A stretch of DNA of 64,000 bases from Lysobacteraceae bacterium. Lineage in GTDB: Bacteria > Pseudomonadota > Gammaproteobacteria > Xanthomonadales > Xanthomonadaceae. Both the position numbers and the translations under genes were made by a program. The notes beneath the pieces were generated by a model. That model searched no databases. It was given only the letters and a program-made list of their open reading frames with translations, and was not told the origin of the DNA. Shown piece after piece: positions 17,585-24,806 of the stretch. The DNA is taken from assembly GCA_026005075.1 (NCBI GenBank), contig BPKJ01000001.1, forward strand, positions 682,001-746,000. The letters run 5' to 3'. The number at the start of each line of letters is the position of its first letter. The stretch's first letter is position 1.

Positions 17585-18328
17585 CCCCGACCCGTACCGC
17601 TCATGCTCCACCGCCATGGCCGGGCGGGTGCATGGCTCCGCCATTCAGGCACTTCCAGCCAAAGGTGACGGAGCACGTGAAGCGCGCAAGGCAGGGCCAC
17701 CCCCCCCCACCGCAACCTCGTGCGGCCCGGGCTCCGGTGACCGCAGCCGCAACGCGGGACCCACCCCACCCATCCTGAAGCGGGCAGCCCATGCAAACCG
17801 CGGATCGGGCTCGTCGAGATAAGGTCCATATTCCTCCGGAACGGCATCCTCGAAGACCACCAGCAACCCTACCGCTCCCTCCCGCCCCGCAAGCCGGGAT
17901 GCAAGCTCGAGAAAGCCATGCTCGACCCCCTCGGGCCCCGCGGCGATGGCAGTGAAGCCTCGGCGATAGCCCTGCCAGATGCTCAACTGGGCAGCAACCG
18001 CGTTATGCACCGACAACCCGAATCCAGAGGGAGAGACGGCCTCTCCTCGCACCAACTGCTCCAGCAACCGATAGGTTCTTCCGGGCTCACCGCGCCGTGA
18101 CACGAACACCAGCGCATCCGGCGTGATGGCAGGCAAGACATTCGCAGCAACCTGCAGGGCTGCGCGACCAACCGGCTCCAGCCTGCGCCGCAGCATCGCC
18201 GGCAAGCCATTCGCCCGGGGCGCATCACCCATGACCGGAAGCCAAGGATCCCGCGCCCAAGCACGCCATTGGTCCGGCGATTCCAAGCCCGGCGCCCACG
18301 CAGCCAAGGCCTCTAAGCTCAGGATCAT
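17581..18328 (-). CDS. apeC: Ketosynthase-like chain-length factor (ApeC-like), probable frameshift near its end
   Basis: The first gene of the operon, starting MILSLEALAAWAPGLESPDQW. It looks like half a ketosynthase: the region where an active ketosynthase has its catalytic Cys reads GFGLSVHNAVAAQLSIW, so it is non-catalytic and should act as chain-length factor with the ApeO-like enzyme. As sequenced the frame ends at 17645 with an atypical tail. Removing one base from the nine-C run at 17700-17708 instead gives ALPCALHVLRHLWLEVPEW and a stop at 17581 that overlaps the next ATG by ATGA. I regard that as the true end, about 249 residues. The start has no clear ribosome-binding site. Confidence 0.8.
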
Positions 18329-18361
18329 GGAAGAAGACTGCTGGAAGGACGAGGAACCGGA

Positions 18362-18391
18362 ATTATAGGTGGGAAGCGGGGCAGCGACCGA
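18362..18391 (-). promoter_or_regulatory. Candidate promoter of the aryl-polyene operon
   Basis: On the minus strand a perfect -10 hexamer TATAAT (plus-strand 18362-18367) stands about 34 bases ahead of the apeC start. The -35 region at the right distance (around 18385-18391) is poor (CGGTCG/TCGGTC), so an activator may be needed. It faces away from the glnA regulatory region, and no other promoter is visible in the operon. Confidence 0.5.
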
Positions 18392-18426
18392 TGGAGCATC
18401 ACATCGGCGACCTTGGCATTCGCCAT

Positions 18427-18443
18427 TGCATCATGGTGGTGCA
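18427..18443. promoter_or_regulatory. NtrC-type binding site upstream of glnA
   Basis: TGCATCATGGTGGTGCA matches the NtrC palindrome TGCACCA-N3-TGGTGCA at all but one of the fixed positions. Its centre is about 128 bases ahead of the start point expected from the sigma-54 promoter, in the range of classic enhancer sites at glnA. It suggests activation of glnA by the NtrC encoded at 28872-30284. Confidence 0.7.
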
Positions 18444-18457
18444 TATGCGAGGCTCTA

Positions 18458-18474
18458 TGCACCCATAGAGCGCA
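18458..18474. promoter_or_regulatory. Second, weaker NtrC-like half site, also an 8-base inverted repeat
   Basis: TGCACCCATAGAGCGCA has a good left half and a poor right half for NtrC, centred 31 bases (about three helix turns) from the stronger site, as expected for paired NtrC dimers. The same DNA also forms an inverted repeat GCTCTATG-CACC-CATAGAGC (18453-18472), which could be the real binding element for another protein. Confidence 0.4.
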
Positions 18475-18536
18475 TAGGCGCACTCCCACCCAACGGCCTG
18501 CGTGGCTTTTCGCCTCGAAGGGCGCCTTTCACGAAC

Positions 18537-18553
18537 TTGGCACCAATCCTGCT
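18537..18553 (+). promoter_or_regulatory. Sigma-54 promoter of glnA
   Basis: TTGGCACCAATCCTGCTT contains the invariant GG (18539-18540) and GC (18551-18552) exactly ten bases apart, with TGGCAC and TGCT as in the -24/-12 consensus. It lies 35 bases before the glnA start codon and downstream of the NtrC-like sites, so glnA should be made by RpoN polymerase on nitrogen limitation. Confidence 0.85.
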
Positions 18554-18587
18554 TGAGGTCATGGGTCCCCAACCCACAGGAGCCCCC

Positions 18588-19997
18588 ATGTCCATCGATT
18601 CCGTACTCAAGCTGGCCAAGGATCACGCCGTCGAGTTCGTCGACCTGCGCTTTGCCGACATGCGCGGCCAGCAGCACCACGTGACCTATCCGGCCCGCAT
18701 CCTCGAACCGACCCTGTTCGAGGACGGGAAGATGTTCGATGGCTCCTCCATCGCGGGCTGGAAGGGCATCAACGAGTCCGACATGGTGCTGCTGCCGGAT
18801 CCGGCCACCGCCTTCCTCGATCCGTTCACCGCCGATCCGACCCTGGTCCTGGTCTGCGACATCCTCGATCCCAACACCATGCAGGCCTACGAGCGCGATC
18901 CGCGCGGCATCGCCAAGCGTGCCGAGGCCTACCTGAAGTCCACCGGGGTCGCCGACACCGCCTTCTTCGGCCCGGAGCCGGAGTTCTTCGTGTTCGACTC
19001 GGTCCGCCACCGGAACGAGATGTCCGGCGCCATGTTCGAGGTCGAGTCCGAGGAGGCGCCGTGGTCGAGCGACAAGCGCTTCGACGGTGCCAATTCCGGC
19101 CATCGGCCGCAGGTCAAGGGCGGCTACTTCCCGGTCAGCCCGGTCGACTCGCTGAACGACCTGCGTGCCGAGATGTGCAAGATCCTCGAGCAGATCGGCA
19201 TCGAGGTCGAGGTCCATCACCACGAGGTCGCCGGCCCCGGGCAGTGCGAGATCGGCGCGAAGTTCAACACCCTGGTGCGCAAGGCCGACGAGCTGCTGAT
19301 GCTCAAGTACGTGGTCAAGAACGTCGCCCACCGCAACGGCAAGACCGCGACCTTCATGCCCAAGCCCATCGTCGGCGACAACGGCTCGGGCATGCACGTG
19401 CACCAGTCGCTGGCCAAGGCGGGCACCAACCTGTTCTCGGGCGACGGCTACGGCGGTCTCTCCCAGCTCGCGCTGTGGTACATCGGCGGCGTGTTCAAGC
19501 ACGCCCGTGCCATCAACGCCTTCAGCAACTCGACCACCAACAGCTACAAGCGGCTGGTGCCGGGTTTCGAGGCCCCGGTGATGCTGGCCTACTCGGCGCG
19601 CAACCGGTCGGCGTCCTGCCGCATTCCGTTCGTGACCAACCCCAAGGCCCGGCGCATCGAGTTCCGCTTCCCGGACCCGATGAACTCGGGCTACCTGACC
19701 TTCACCGCGCTGATGATGGCCGGCCTCGACGGGATCCTGAACAAGATCGATCCGGGCGCGCCGATGGACAAGGACCTGTACGACCTGCCCCCCGAGGAGG
19801 AACGCGGCATCCCGACGGTCTGCCACTCGCTGGACCAGGCCCTCGAGGCGCTCGACAAGGACCGCGACTTCCTCAAGGCCGGCGGGGTGATGAGCGACGA
19901 TTTCATCGATGGCTACATCGCGCTGAAGATGCAGGAGGTGACCCGTTTCCGGGCCGCCACCCACCCGCTCGAGTACCAGATGTACTACAGCCTCTAG
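18588..19997 (+). CDS. glnA: Glutamine synthetase, type I
   Basis: Glutamine synthetase makes glutamine from glutamate, ammonia and ATP as a cytoplasmic dodecamer. The 469-residue length equals the E. coli enzyme. [14 protein letters not shown], the active-site loops [13 protein letters not shown] and [20 protein letters not shown] and [13 protein letters not shown] are all present. The Tyr in [11 protein letters not shown] is the site adenylylated by GlnE in class I-beta enzymes. The start [15 protein letters not shown] has AGGAG five bases upstream (CACAGGAGCCCCCATG). It is expressed from the sigma-54 promoter just ahead. It is separated from ntrBC by about 8 kb but shares NtrC sites with it. 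Confidence 0.97.
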   Translation: MSIDSVLKLAKDHAVEFVDLRFADMRGQQHHVTYPARILEPTLFEDGKMFDGSSIAGWKGINESDMVLLPDPATAFLDPFTADPTLVLVCDILDPNTMQAYERDPRGIAKRAEAYLKSTGVADTAFFGPEPEFFVFDSVRHRNEMSGAMFEVESEEAPWSSDKRFDGANSGHRPQVKGGYFPVSPVDSLNDLRAEMCKILEQIGIEVEVHHHEVAGPGQCEIGAKFNTLVRKADELLMLKYVVKNVAHRNGKTATFMPKPIVGDNGSGMHVHQSLAKAGTNLFSGDGYGGLSQLALWYIGGVFKHARAINAFSNSTTNSYKRLVPGFEAPVMLAYSARNRSASCRIPFVTNPKARRIEFRFPDPMNSGYLTFTALMMAGLDGILNKIDPGAPMDKDLYDLPPEEERGIPTVCHSLDQALEALDKDRDFLKAGGVMSDDFIDGYIALKMQEVTRFRAATHPLEYQMYYSL

Positions 19998-20008
19998 GCC
20001 CGGCTGGC

Positions 20009-20032
20009 GGCCCCGGAGTCCGCTCCGGGGCC
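20009..20032 (+). terminator. Hairpin after glnA
   Basis: GGCCCCGGAG-TCCG-CTCCGGGGCC is a perfect 10-base-pair stem with a 4-base loop starting 12 bases after the glnA stop. There is no run of T after it, so it may be a Rho-assisted or 3'-stabilising structure rather than a classic terminator. Confidence 0.6.
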
Positions 20033-20053
20033 GGTCCGTCTGCCGCGCTGTGC

Positions 20054-20075
20054 TAGCCTCGCAGCCTCGAGGCTA
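20054..20075 (+). other. Second inverted repeat between glnA and the GGDEF/EAL gene
   Basis: TAGCCTCG-CAGCCT-CGAGGCTA is a perfect 8-base inverted repeat lying 15 bases before the GTG start at 20090. It could reinforce termination after glnA or bind a regulator; it lies in the leader of the next gene. A GAGG follows it, nine bases from the GTG. Confidence 0.35.
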
Positions 20076-20089
20076 CGAGGCGCGCCGAC

Positions 20090-22141
20090 GTGTGGAACCT
20101 GCAGCCATGGCTCGAGGCAGGACATGCCCTGCTGGCCGACCTTGGCCCCCTGCTGATCGCCTTCCTGGCGGCCTTCTCCGCGCTGTCCCTGCTCGACCCG
20201 TTCCCGCCGGAACGGGCCGGGCCGCGATGGATCCGGCGCCTCCTCGCCAGCCTGCTGCTGCTCACCGCCCTGCTCGGGCTGGAGATGCCCGCGCTCGCCG
20301 CGGGCCGCAGCGCGCTGCCGGGCGCGGCGCTCGCGCTGGCCGCGGCCGGCTCGGCCTGGCTGGTCCTGAGCCTCGACCGGCGCGATCCGCGTCCCTCCCT
20401 CCATGCGCTCGTGGCACTGCCCGGGGCGGCGCTCCTTGCCGCAGCACAGATCGTCCTTGCCGAGGGCAGTGGTGGGTTCGCGGCCCGGCACGGGCTCGGC
20501 ACGGCGTGGGCGGCCACCGCCCTCGCGTTGGCTGGGGCGAGCTGTGCCCTGGCCCTTCTCGCCCAGTTCCGCCGCCGGCGCGACGGCAGCCCGCTGACCA
20601 TCGCCATCGCCGCGCCGCTGCTGCTCGTGGCCGGCCTGTTCGGTCACGCCCTGAGCCTGGCGGCCCACCCCGTCCGCACCGAACTGTCCACCACCGCCAA
20701 CCTTATCCTCGCGCTGCTCGGGACCGTTCTGCTGGCGCTCGCCATCGCCCTCGGCAGCCGTCGCCTCCACGCGGCCGCGGGCGAGGCAGGGGGCCTGCGT
20801 CGCGGCGGCCGCGCGGATCCGGTGACCGGGCTGCCCCTGCTCGATGCCGTGGCCGAGAGCTTTGCCCGGGTCCAGCGTCTGTGCGTGGCCTCGGCCCACC
20901 GCTGTGCCGTGGTCGTGGTCGAGCTTGCGGCGCTGGCACGCGTCCTCTCCACCCAGGGCAAGGCCGAGCGGGACCGGCTCTACGCGCTCGCCGCCTGGCG
21001 CCTGCGCAGCCTGCGCCGCGACGAGGAGCTGCTGGGCGCCCTGTCCGAGGACCGCTTCGTGCTGGTCCTGCGGGTGCAGGACGCCGAGGAGGCGCTGGCG
21101 CGCTGCCGCGAGATCCACGGCCGCTTCGCCTCGCCGCTGGTGGAGGCCGGCAGCCGGCCGCTGCGCCTGCTCCCCGCCTGCGGCCTCAGCCTGTGGCCGG
21201 AGCACGGCGAGGACTTCCAGCGCCTGCTCGCCAACGCGCTCGTCGCCCTGGAGCGCTGCCCGCCCGGCGCGGTCCAGCTTTTCCATGCCACCCAGCGCGA
21301 GCAGAGCGAGCAGCGTCTGCAGATCGAGACCCAACTGCTGCAGGCTCTCGCCGAGGGCGAGATCGGTCTGCTCATGCAGCCCATCGTCGACGCGAGCTCG
21401 GGCAAGGTGCGCATGGTCGAACTGCTCGCGCGCTGGAACCACCCGAGCCTGGGGCCCATCGCACCCAACGAGTTCATCATGATCGCCGAGAGCACCGGCG
21501 CCATCGGCCACTTCGACCGCTGGCTGCTGCGCCAGGCCATCGGCACCTGCAAGTGGCTGGAGGCGGCCGGTTTCCCGGACATCCGGGTCGCCCTCAACTG
21601 CTCCCCGATCAACCTGCTCGACCCGGACTACCTGCGCGAGTTCGAGGAGGTGCTCGAGCGCAGCCACATGGATCCTGCAAGGCTCGAGCTGGAGATCACC
21701 GAGGCCGCCCTCGCCCAGCGTGAGCGCGAGGTCATCGACAGTCTGGTACGCCTGCGCGCACTTGGCGTCGGCCTGACCATCGACGACTTCGGCATCGGCC
21801 ACTCTTCGCTGGCCCGGCTGCGCGATCTTCCTGTCGACACCCTGAAGATCGACCAGAGCTTCGTCCGCGACATGGATCATCCTGCCGGGGAGTTCCTGGT
21901 CGAGGGCATCCTCGGGCTGGCGCACGGCCTGGGCAAGAGCGTGATCGCCGAGGGCATCGAGACGCCGGCGCAGCGGCAGGCGCTGGTCGCGATGGGTTGC
22001 GAATTCCTGCAGGGCTTCCTGATCAGCCGGCCGCTGACCTGGCAGGGGCTGCTGGACCATCTCGGCGCGCCGGCCGGGGACCCGCGCCGCCAGCGCCTGC
22101 TCGAGCCGGACAGCCCGCCGCCGCCGATGCCGCCGCGCTGA
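20090..22141 (+). CDS. Membrane protein with degenerate GGDEF and EAL domains
   Basis: A 683-residue protein with about seven N-terminal membrane helices (residues 10-225), a GGDEF-like domain (about 240-400) and an EAL-like domain (about 415-665). The GGDEF signature is replaced by LSEDRFVLVL, so cyclase activity is unlikely. The EAL motif reads VELLARWNHP (ELL for EAL), but NCSPINL, LEITEAAL, IDDFGIGHSSLARL, VDTLKIDQSFV and VIAEGIET keep most metal- and base-binding residues, so it may be a c-di-GMP phosphodiesterase. The start is GTG at 20090 with GAGG nine bases upstream. It stands alone between glnA and the convergent modC. Sensed signal unknown; the membrane part resembles no input domain I can name. 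Confidence 0.88.
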   Translation: MWNLQPWLEAGHALLADLGPLLIAFLAAFSALSLLDPFPPERAGPRWIRRLLASLLLLTALLGLEMPALAAGRSALPGAALALAAAGSAWLVLSLDRRDPRPSLHALVALPGAALLAAAQIVLAEGSGGFAARHGLGTAWAATALALAGASCALALLAQFRRRRDGSPLTIAIAAPLLLVAGLFGHALSLAAHPVRTELSTTANLILALLGTVLLALAIALGSRRLHAAAGEAGGLRRGGRADPVTGLPLLDAVAESFARVQRLCVASAHRCAVVVVELAALARVLSTQGKAERDRLYALAAWRLRSLRRDEELLGALSEDRFVLVLRVQDAEEALARCREIHGRFASPLVEAGSRPLRLLPACGLSLWPEHGEDFQRLLANALVALERCPPGAVQLFHATQREQSEQRLQIETQLLQALAEGEIGLLMQPIVDASSGKVRMVELLARWNHPSLGPIAPNEFIMIAESTGAIGHFDRWLLRQAIGTCKWLEAAGFPDIRVALNCSPINLLDPDYLREFEEVLERSHMDPARLELEITEAALAQREREVIDSLVRLRALGVGLTIDDFGIGHSSLARLRDLPVDTLKIDQSFVRDMDHPAGEFLVEGILGLAHGLGKSVIAEGIETPAQRQALVAMGCEFLQGFLISRPLTWQGLLDHLGAPAGDPRRQRLLEPDSPPPPMPPR

Positions 22142-22150
22142 GGCGCCGGC

Positions 22151-23257
22151 TCAGTCGCGGATCAGGTGGATGCGCAGGGGTTCGACCTGTGCGGCGACCT
22201 GCGCTTGCGGGCCCAGCGCCAGCGCTTCGCCGAGCCGCCGGCCGATGCGCAGCGCAAGCGGTGCGGCAAGGCCGTCCACGGTGGCCCGCAGGCGGACCTC
22301 GTCGCCCATCGGCAGCCACTGGACGATGTGCAGTTGCAGCCGGTTCGGGCCCTCGCGCAGCGGCCGCCCGCCGATGCCCGGCAGGCGCACCGCCTCGCCC
22401 GGCAGCACGGCATGGATCCTCGCCCCGGGCGCGAGGTCCGGCCGGTGACCGGCGGCAAGGCGGATCCCACCCAGCTCGACCCAGGTCCAGCCGGCCTCCG
22501 GCGCATGCCCCCGCACCGTTCCCTCGAACACGTTGTCGTGGCCCAGCAGCCGCGCCGCCCCCACGCTCACCGGCCGCGCCAGCACCTCCTGCGGAGGGCC
22601 GGACTGCAGCGTCCGCCCGTGCTCGAGCAGGCACATCCGATCCGCCAGCAGCAGGGCCTCGGCAAGGTCGTGGGTGACCAGCAGGGTCGGGCAGGACAGT
22701 TCGCGCTTGAGCTCGGCCAGCTCCTGCCACAGGTGTTCCCGCGTGACCCGGTCGACCGCCGAGAACGGCTCGTCCAGCAGCAGCACCGAGGGCTCGCGGG
22801 CCAGCGCCCGCGCCAGCGCGACGCGCTGCTGCTGCCCTCCAGAGAGTTCCTGGGGCCGCCGCCGATGCAGGCCGTCAAGATGCATCCGCGCCAGCCACGC
22901 GCGGGCACGCGGGGCGCGTGCGCGGCGTGCAAGATGCCCCAGTCCGGCCTCGATGTTCGCCTGGGCCGAGAGGTGGGGAAACAGCCCAAGATGCTGGGGC
23001 AGGTAGCCGACCCGGCGCTGCTGGGGGGACAGGAAGACCCCGAGCCCCGCATCGAACCAGGCGGTCCGGCCCAGCGCGATGCGGCCCCGGGCCGGTCGGG
23101 ACAGCCCGGCGACCATCCGCAGCAGGGTGGACTTGCCGCTGCCGGAGGGCCCGACCAGCGCGAGCAGCTCGCCCCCGGCGCAGTCCAGCTCCGCCTGCAG
23201 GGGGAAGGGCCGGTCCTGGCCGATCCTGACCGCCAGCTCAGGCGCCGGGCTGGACAC
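22151..23257 (-). CDS. modC: Molybdate ABC transporter ATPase
   Basis: A 368-residue ABC ATPase that powers molybdate import. Walker A is GPSGSGKSTLLR, the signature LSGGQQQRVALARAL, Walker B LLLDEPFSAVD, and the switch His VTHDLAEALLLA. The C-terminal ~130 residues hold a MOP/TOBE-type domain (VFEGTVRGHAPEAGW, VRLPGIGGRPLREGPNRLQ), as in ModC. A TTG at 23269 or the GTG at 23257 could start it; I use the GTG. The start overlaps the modB stop by 20 bases, and the gene ends 9 bases from the convergent GGDEF/EAL stop. Confidence 0.93.
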   Translation of the reverse strand: MSSPAPELAVRIGQDRPFPLQAELDCAGGELLALVGPSGSGKSTLLRMVAGLSRPARGRIALGRTAWFDAGLGVFLSPQQRRVGYLPQHLGLFPHLSAQANIEAGLGHLARRARAPRARAWLARMHLDGLHRRRPQELSGGQQQRVALARALAREPSVLLLDEPFSAVDRVTREHLWQELAELKRELSCPTLLVTHDLAEALLLADRMCLLEHGRTLQSGPPQEVLARPVSVGAARLLGHDNVFEGTVRGHAPEAGWTWVELGGIRLAAGHRPDLAPGARIHAVLPGEAVRLPGIGGRPLREGPNRLQLHIVQWLPMGDEVRLRATVDGLAAPLALRIGRRLGEALALGPQAQVAAQVEPLRIHLIRD

Positions 23258-23918
23258 GCCGCCCCCCAAGGCGCCGGCCCAGCGCCATCGTCAAGGCCAG
23301 CACCGCCACCGAGAACAGCAGGAGCAGCAGCGACATGCGCCCCGCGGCCTCGAGCTCGAAGGACTGCACCCGGTCGTAGATCGCGATGGCGATGGTGCGG
23401 GTCTGGCCCGGAATGTTGCCGCCGACCATCAGCACCACCCCGAACTCGCCGAGCGTGTGCGCAAAGCTCAGCACCCCCGCGCCAAGCACGCCCGGCCAGG
23501 CCAGCGGCAGTTCGATGCGCAGCAGGCGCGCCCAGAACCCCATGCCGCAGCAGGCGGCGGCATCGCGGATCTCCTCGGGGATCGCCTCGAAGGCGCGCTG
23601 GATCGGCTGGACCGCAAAAGGGATGTTGACCAGCACCGAGGCGGCCAGCAAGCCGGAGAAGTGGAACACGAGGGGCGTGCCTGCCACGGCCTCGATCCAG
23701 CGCCCCAGCGGGGACTGCGCCCCGAGGGCCACGAGCAGGTAGTAGCCGATCACCGTCGGCGGCAACACCAGCGGCACCGCCAGCACGGCTTCCAGCAGCG
23801 AGCGGCCGCGGAACGGCCGGAAGGCGAGCCAGCGCCCCAGGAACAGCGCCGGCGGCAGCAGCACGAGCACGGTCGCCAGCCCGAGACGCAAGGACAGCAG
23901 CAGCGCCTCCGCGTCCAT
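23238..23918 (-). CDS. modB: Molybdate ABC transporter permease
   Basis: A 226-residue integral membrane permease with five or six helices. It has the ModB motifs LAVPLVLPPTVIGYYLLVALG, FEAIPEEIRDAAACCGMGFWARLLRIELP (the EAA loop that contacts ModC) and TLGEFGVVLMVGGNIPGQTRT. Its ATG overlaps the modA stop by one base (TGATG) and it overlaps modC at its end. Together the three genes encode a complete high-affinity molybdate importer. Confidence 0.94.
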   Translation of the reverse strand: MDAEALLLSLRLGLATVLVLLPPALFLGRWLAFRPFRGRSLLEAVLAVPLVLPPTVIGYYLLVALGAQSPLGRWIEAVAGTPLVFHFSGLLAASVLVNIPFAVQPIQRAFEAIPEEIRDAAACCGMGFWARLLRIELPLAWPGVLGAGVLSFAHTLGEFGVVLMVGGNIPGQTRTIAIAIYDRVQSFELEAAGRMSLLLLLFSVAVLALTMALGRRLGGRRVQPGA

Positions 23919-24688
23919 CAGGGCAGCGCCTGCGGCGGGGTCTGGAAGCCCCAGCGGCGCAGCAGCCTGCGCGCCGCGGGCTGCTGCAGGAAGCGGAAGA
24001 AGCCGGCGGCCACCGGATCCTCCGGCCGCAGCAGGACCATGCGCTGCAGCAGCGGCCGATGCCAGTCCTCCGGCACCACGGCATGATCGAAGCGGTCACG
24101 AAGGCCGGGGGCGGCGAGCAGCGAGAGCGCGACCAGTCCGCCCTCGGCCGCGCCGCTGGCCACGAACTGCGCGGCCTGCGAGACGTTCTCGCCCAGCACC
24201 AGGTGCGGCTCGAGGACGGCCCACAGGCCGGCATGCCGCAGGACCTCCGCGGCGCGCTGGCCGTAGGGGGCATGCCCAGGATGGGCGATCGCGAAGCGAC
24301 GCACCCGCCCTGCCGCGAGCGCGCCGGCAAGGCCGCGCAGGTCGGGATCGGCGCTCACCGCCCCGCCGCGTGGCACCACCAGCGCGATGCGGCCGCGCGC
24401 ATACAGGACCCCCGCGTCGGGGACGCGACCCTCGCGGTGCAGGGCCAGCACGTAGGCCTCGTCCGCGGAGAGGAACAGGGCGTAGGGCGCGCCCTGGCGG
24501 ATCTGGCTGGCGAGCAGGCCGGAGGAGCCAAAGCTGAGGCGCAGCGGGCTCCCGCCACCCGCTTCCCAGGCCGCCGCGATCTCCTCGAGCGCAAACTTGA
24601 GGTCCGAGGCCGCAGCCACGACCGGCGCCTGCGCCCGCGCCACCGCGCTCAGGACCAGCAGCCATGCTCCCAGTGCAACGATGCGCAT
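23918..24688 (-). CDS. modA: Molybdate-binding periplasmic protein
   Basis: A 256-residue substrate-binding protein of the molybdate family. The signal peptide runs MRIVALGAWLLVLSAVARA, and the mature protein begins QAPVVAAASDLKFALEEIAAAWE, with FGSSGLLASQIRQGAPYALFLSAD typical of ModA oxyanion ligands. The start at 24688 is favoured over a longer Met at 24721 because GGAAGG lies six bases before it. It is the first gene of modABC; no promoter or Moco-type leader is evident in the 118 bases ahead of it. Confidence 0.92.
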   Translation of the reverse strand: MRIVALGAWLLVLSAVARAQAPVVAAASDLKFALEEIAAAWEAGGGSPLRLSFGSSGLLASQIRQGAPYALFLSADEAYVLALHREGRVPDAGVLYARGRIALVVPRGGAVSADPDLRGLAGALAAGRVRRFAIAHPGHAPYGQRAAEVLRHAGLWAVLEPHLVLGENVSQAAQFVASGAAEGGLVALSLLAAPGLRDRFDHAVVPEDWHRPLLQRMVLLRPEDPVAAGFFRFLQQPAARRLLRRWGFQTPPQALP

Positions 24689-24806
24689 CAGCGTCCTTCC
24701 CATGGCGACGGCGTCCGGCATGACCCGCGGCCGTCGGCGCAGATGCTAACCCGGATAACGCGCCGATCCGGACCGTGCCTGCCGCGGCGGAGCGCACGGC
24801 CCGCCC

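Noticed and set aside
2162-18328. Flexirubin/dialkylresorcinol assignment of the cluster
   Set aside because: No DarA/DarB-type cyclase or second aryl synthase is present; the gene order fits a simple aryl polyene.
18453-18472. The 8-base inverted repeat as a transcription terminator
   Set aside because: It lies upstream of both divergent starts, not after a gene, and the adjacent sequence fits an NtrC-site context.
18399-19964. 521-codon open frame on the minus strand opposite glnA
   Set aside because: It is the antisense of a strongly conserved gene and has low-complexity composition typical of high-G+C shadow frames.
24689-24806. Moco riboswitch or ModE site before modA
   Set aside because: No ModE-like CGTTATATA palindrome is visible in this stretch.
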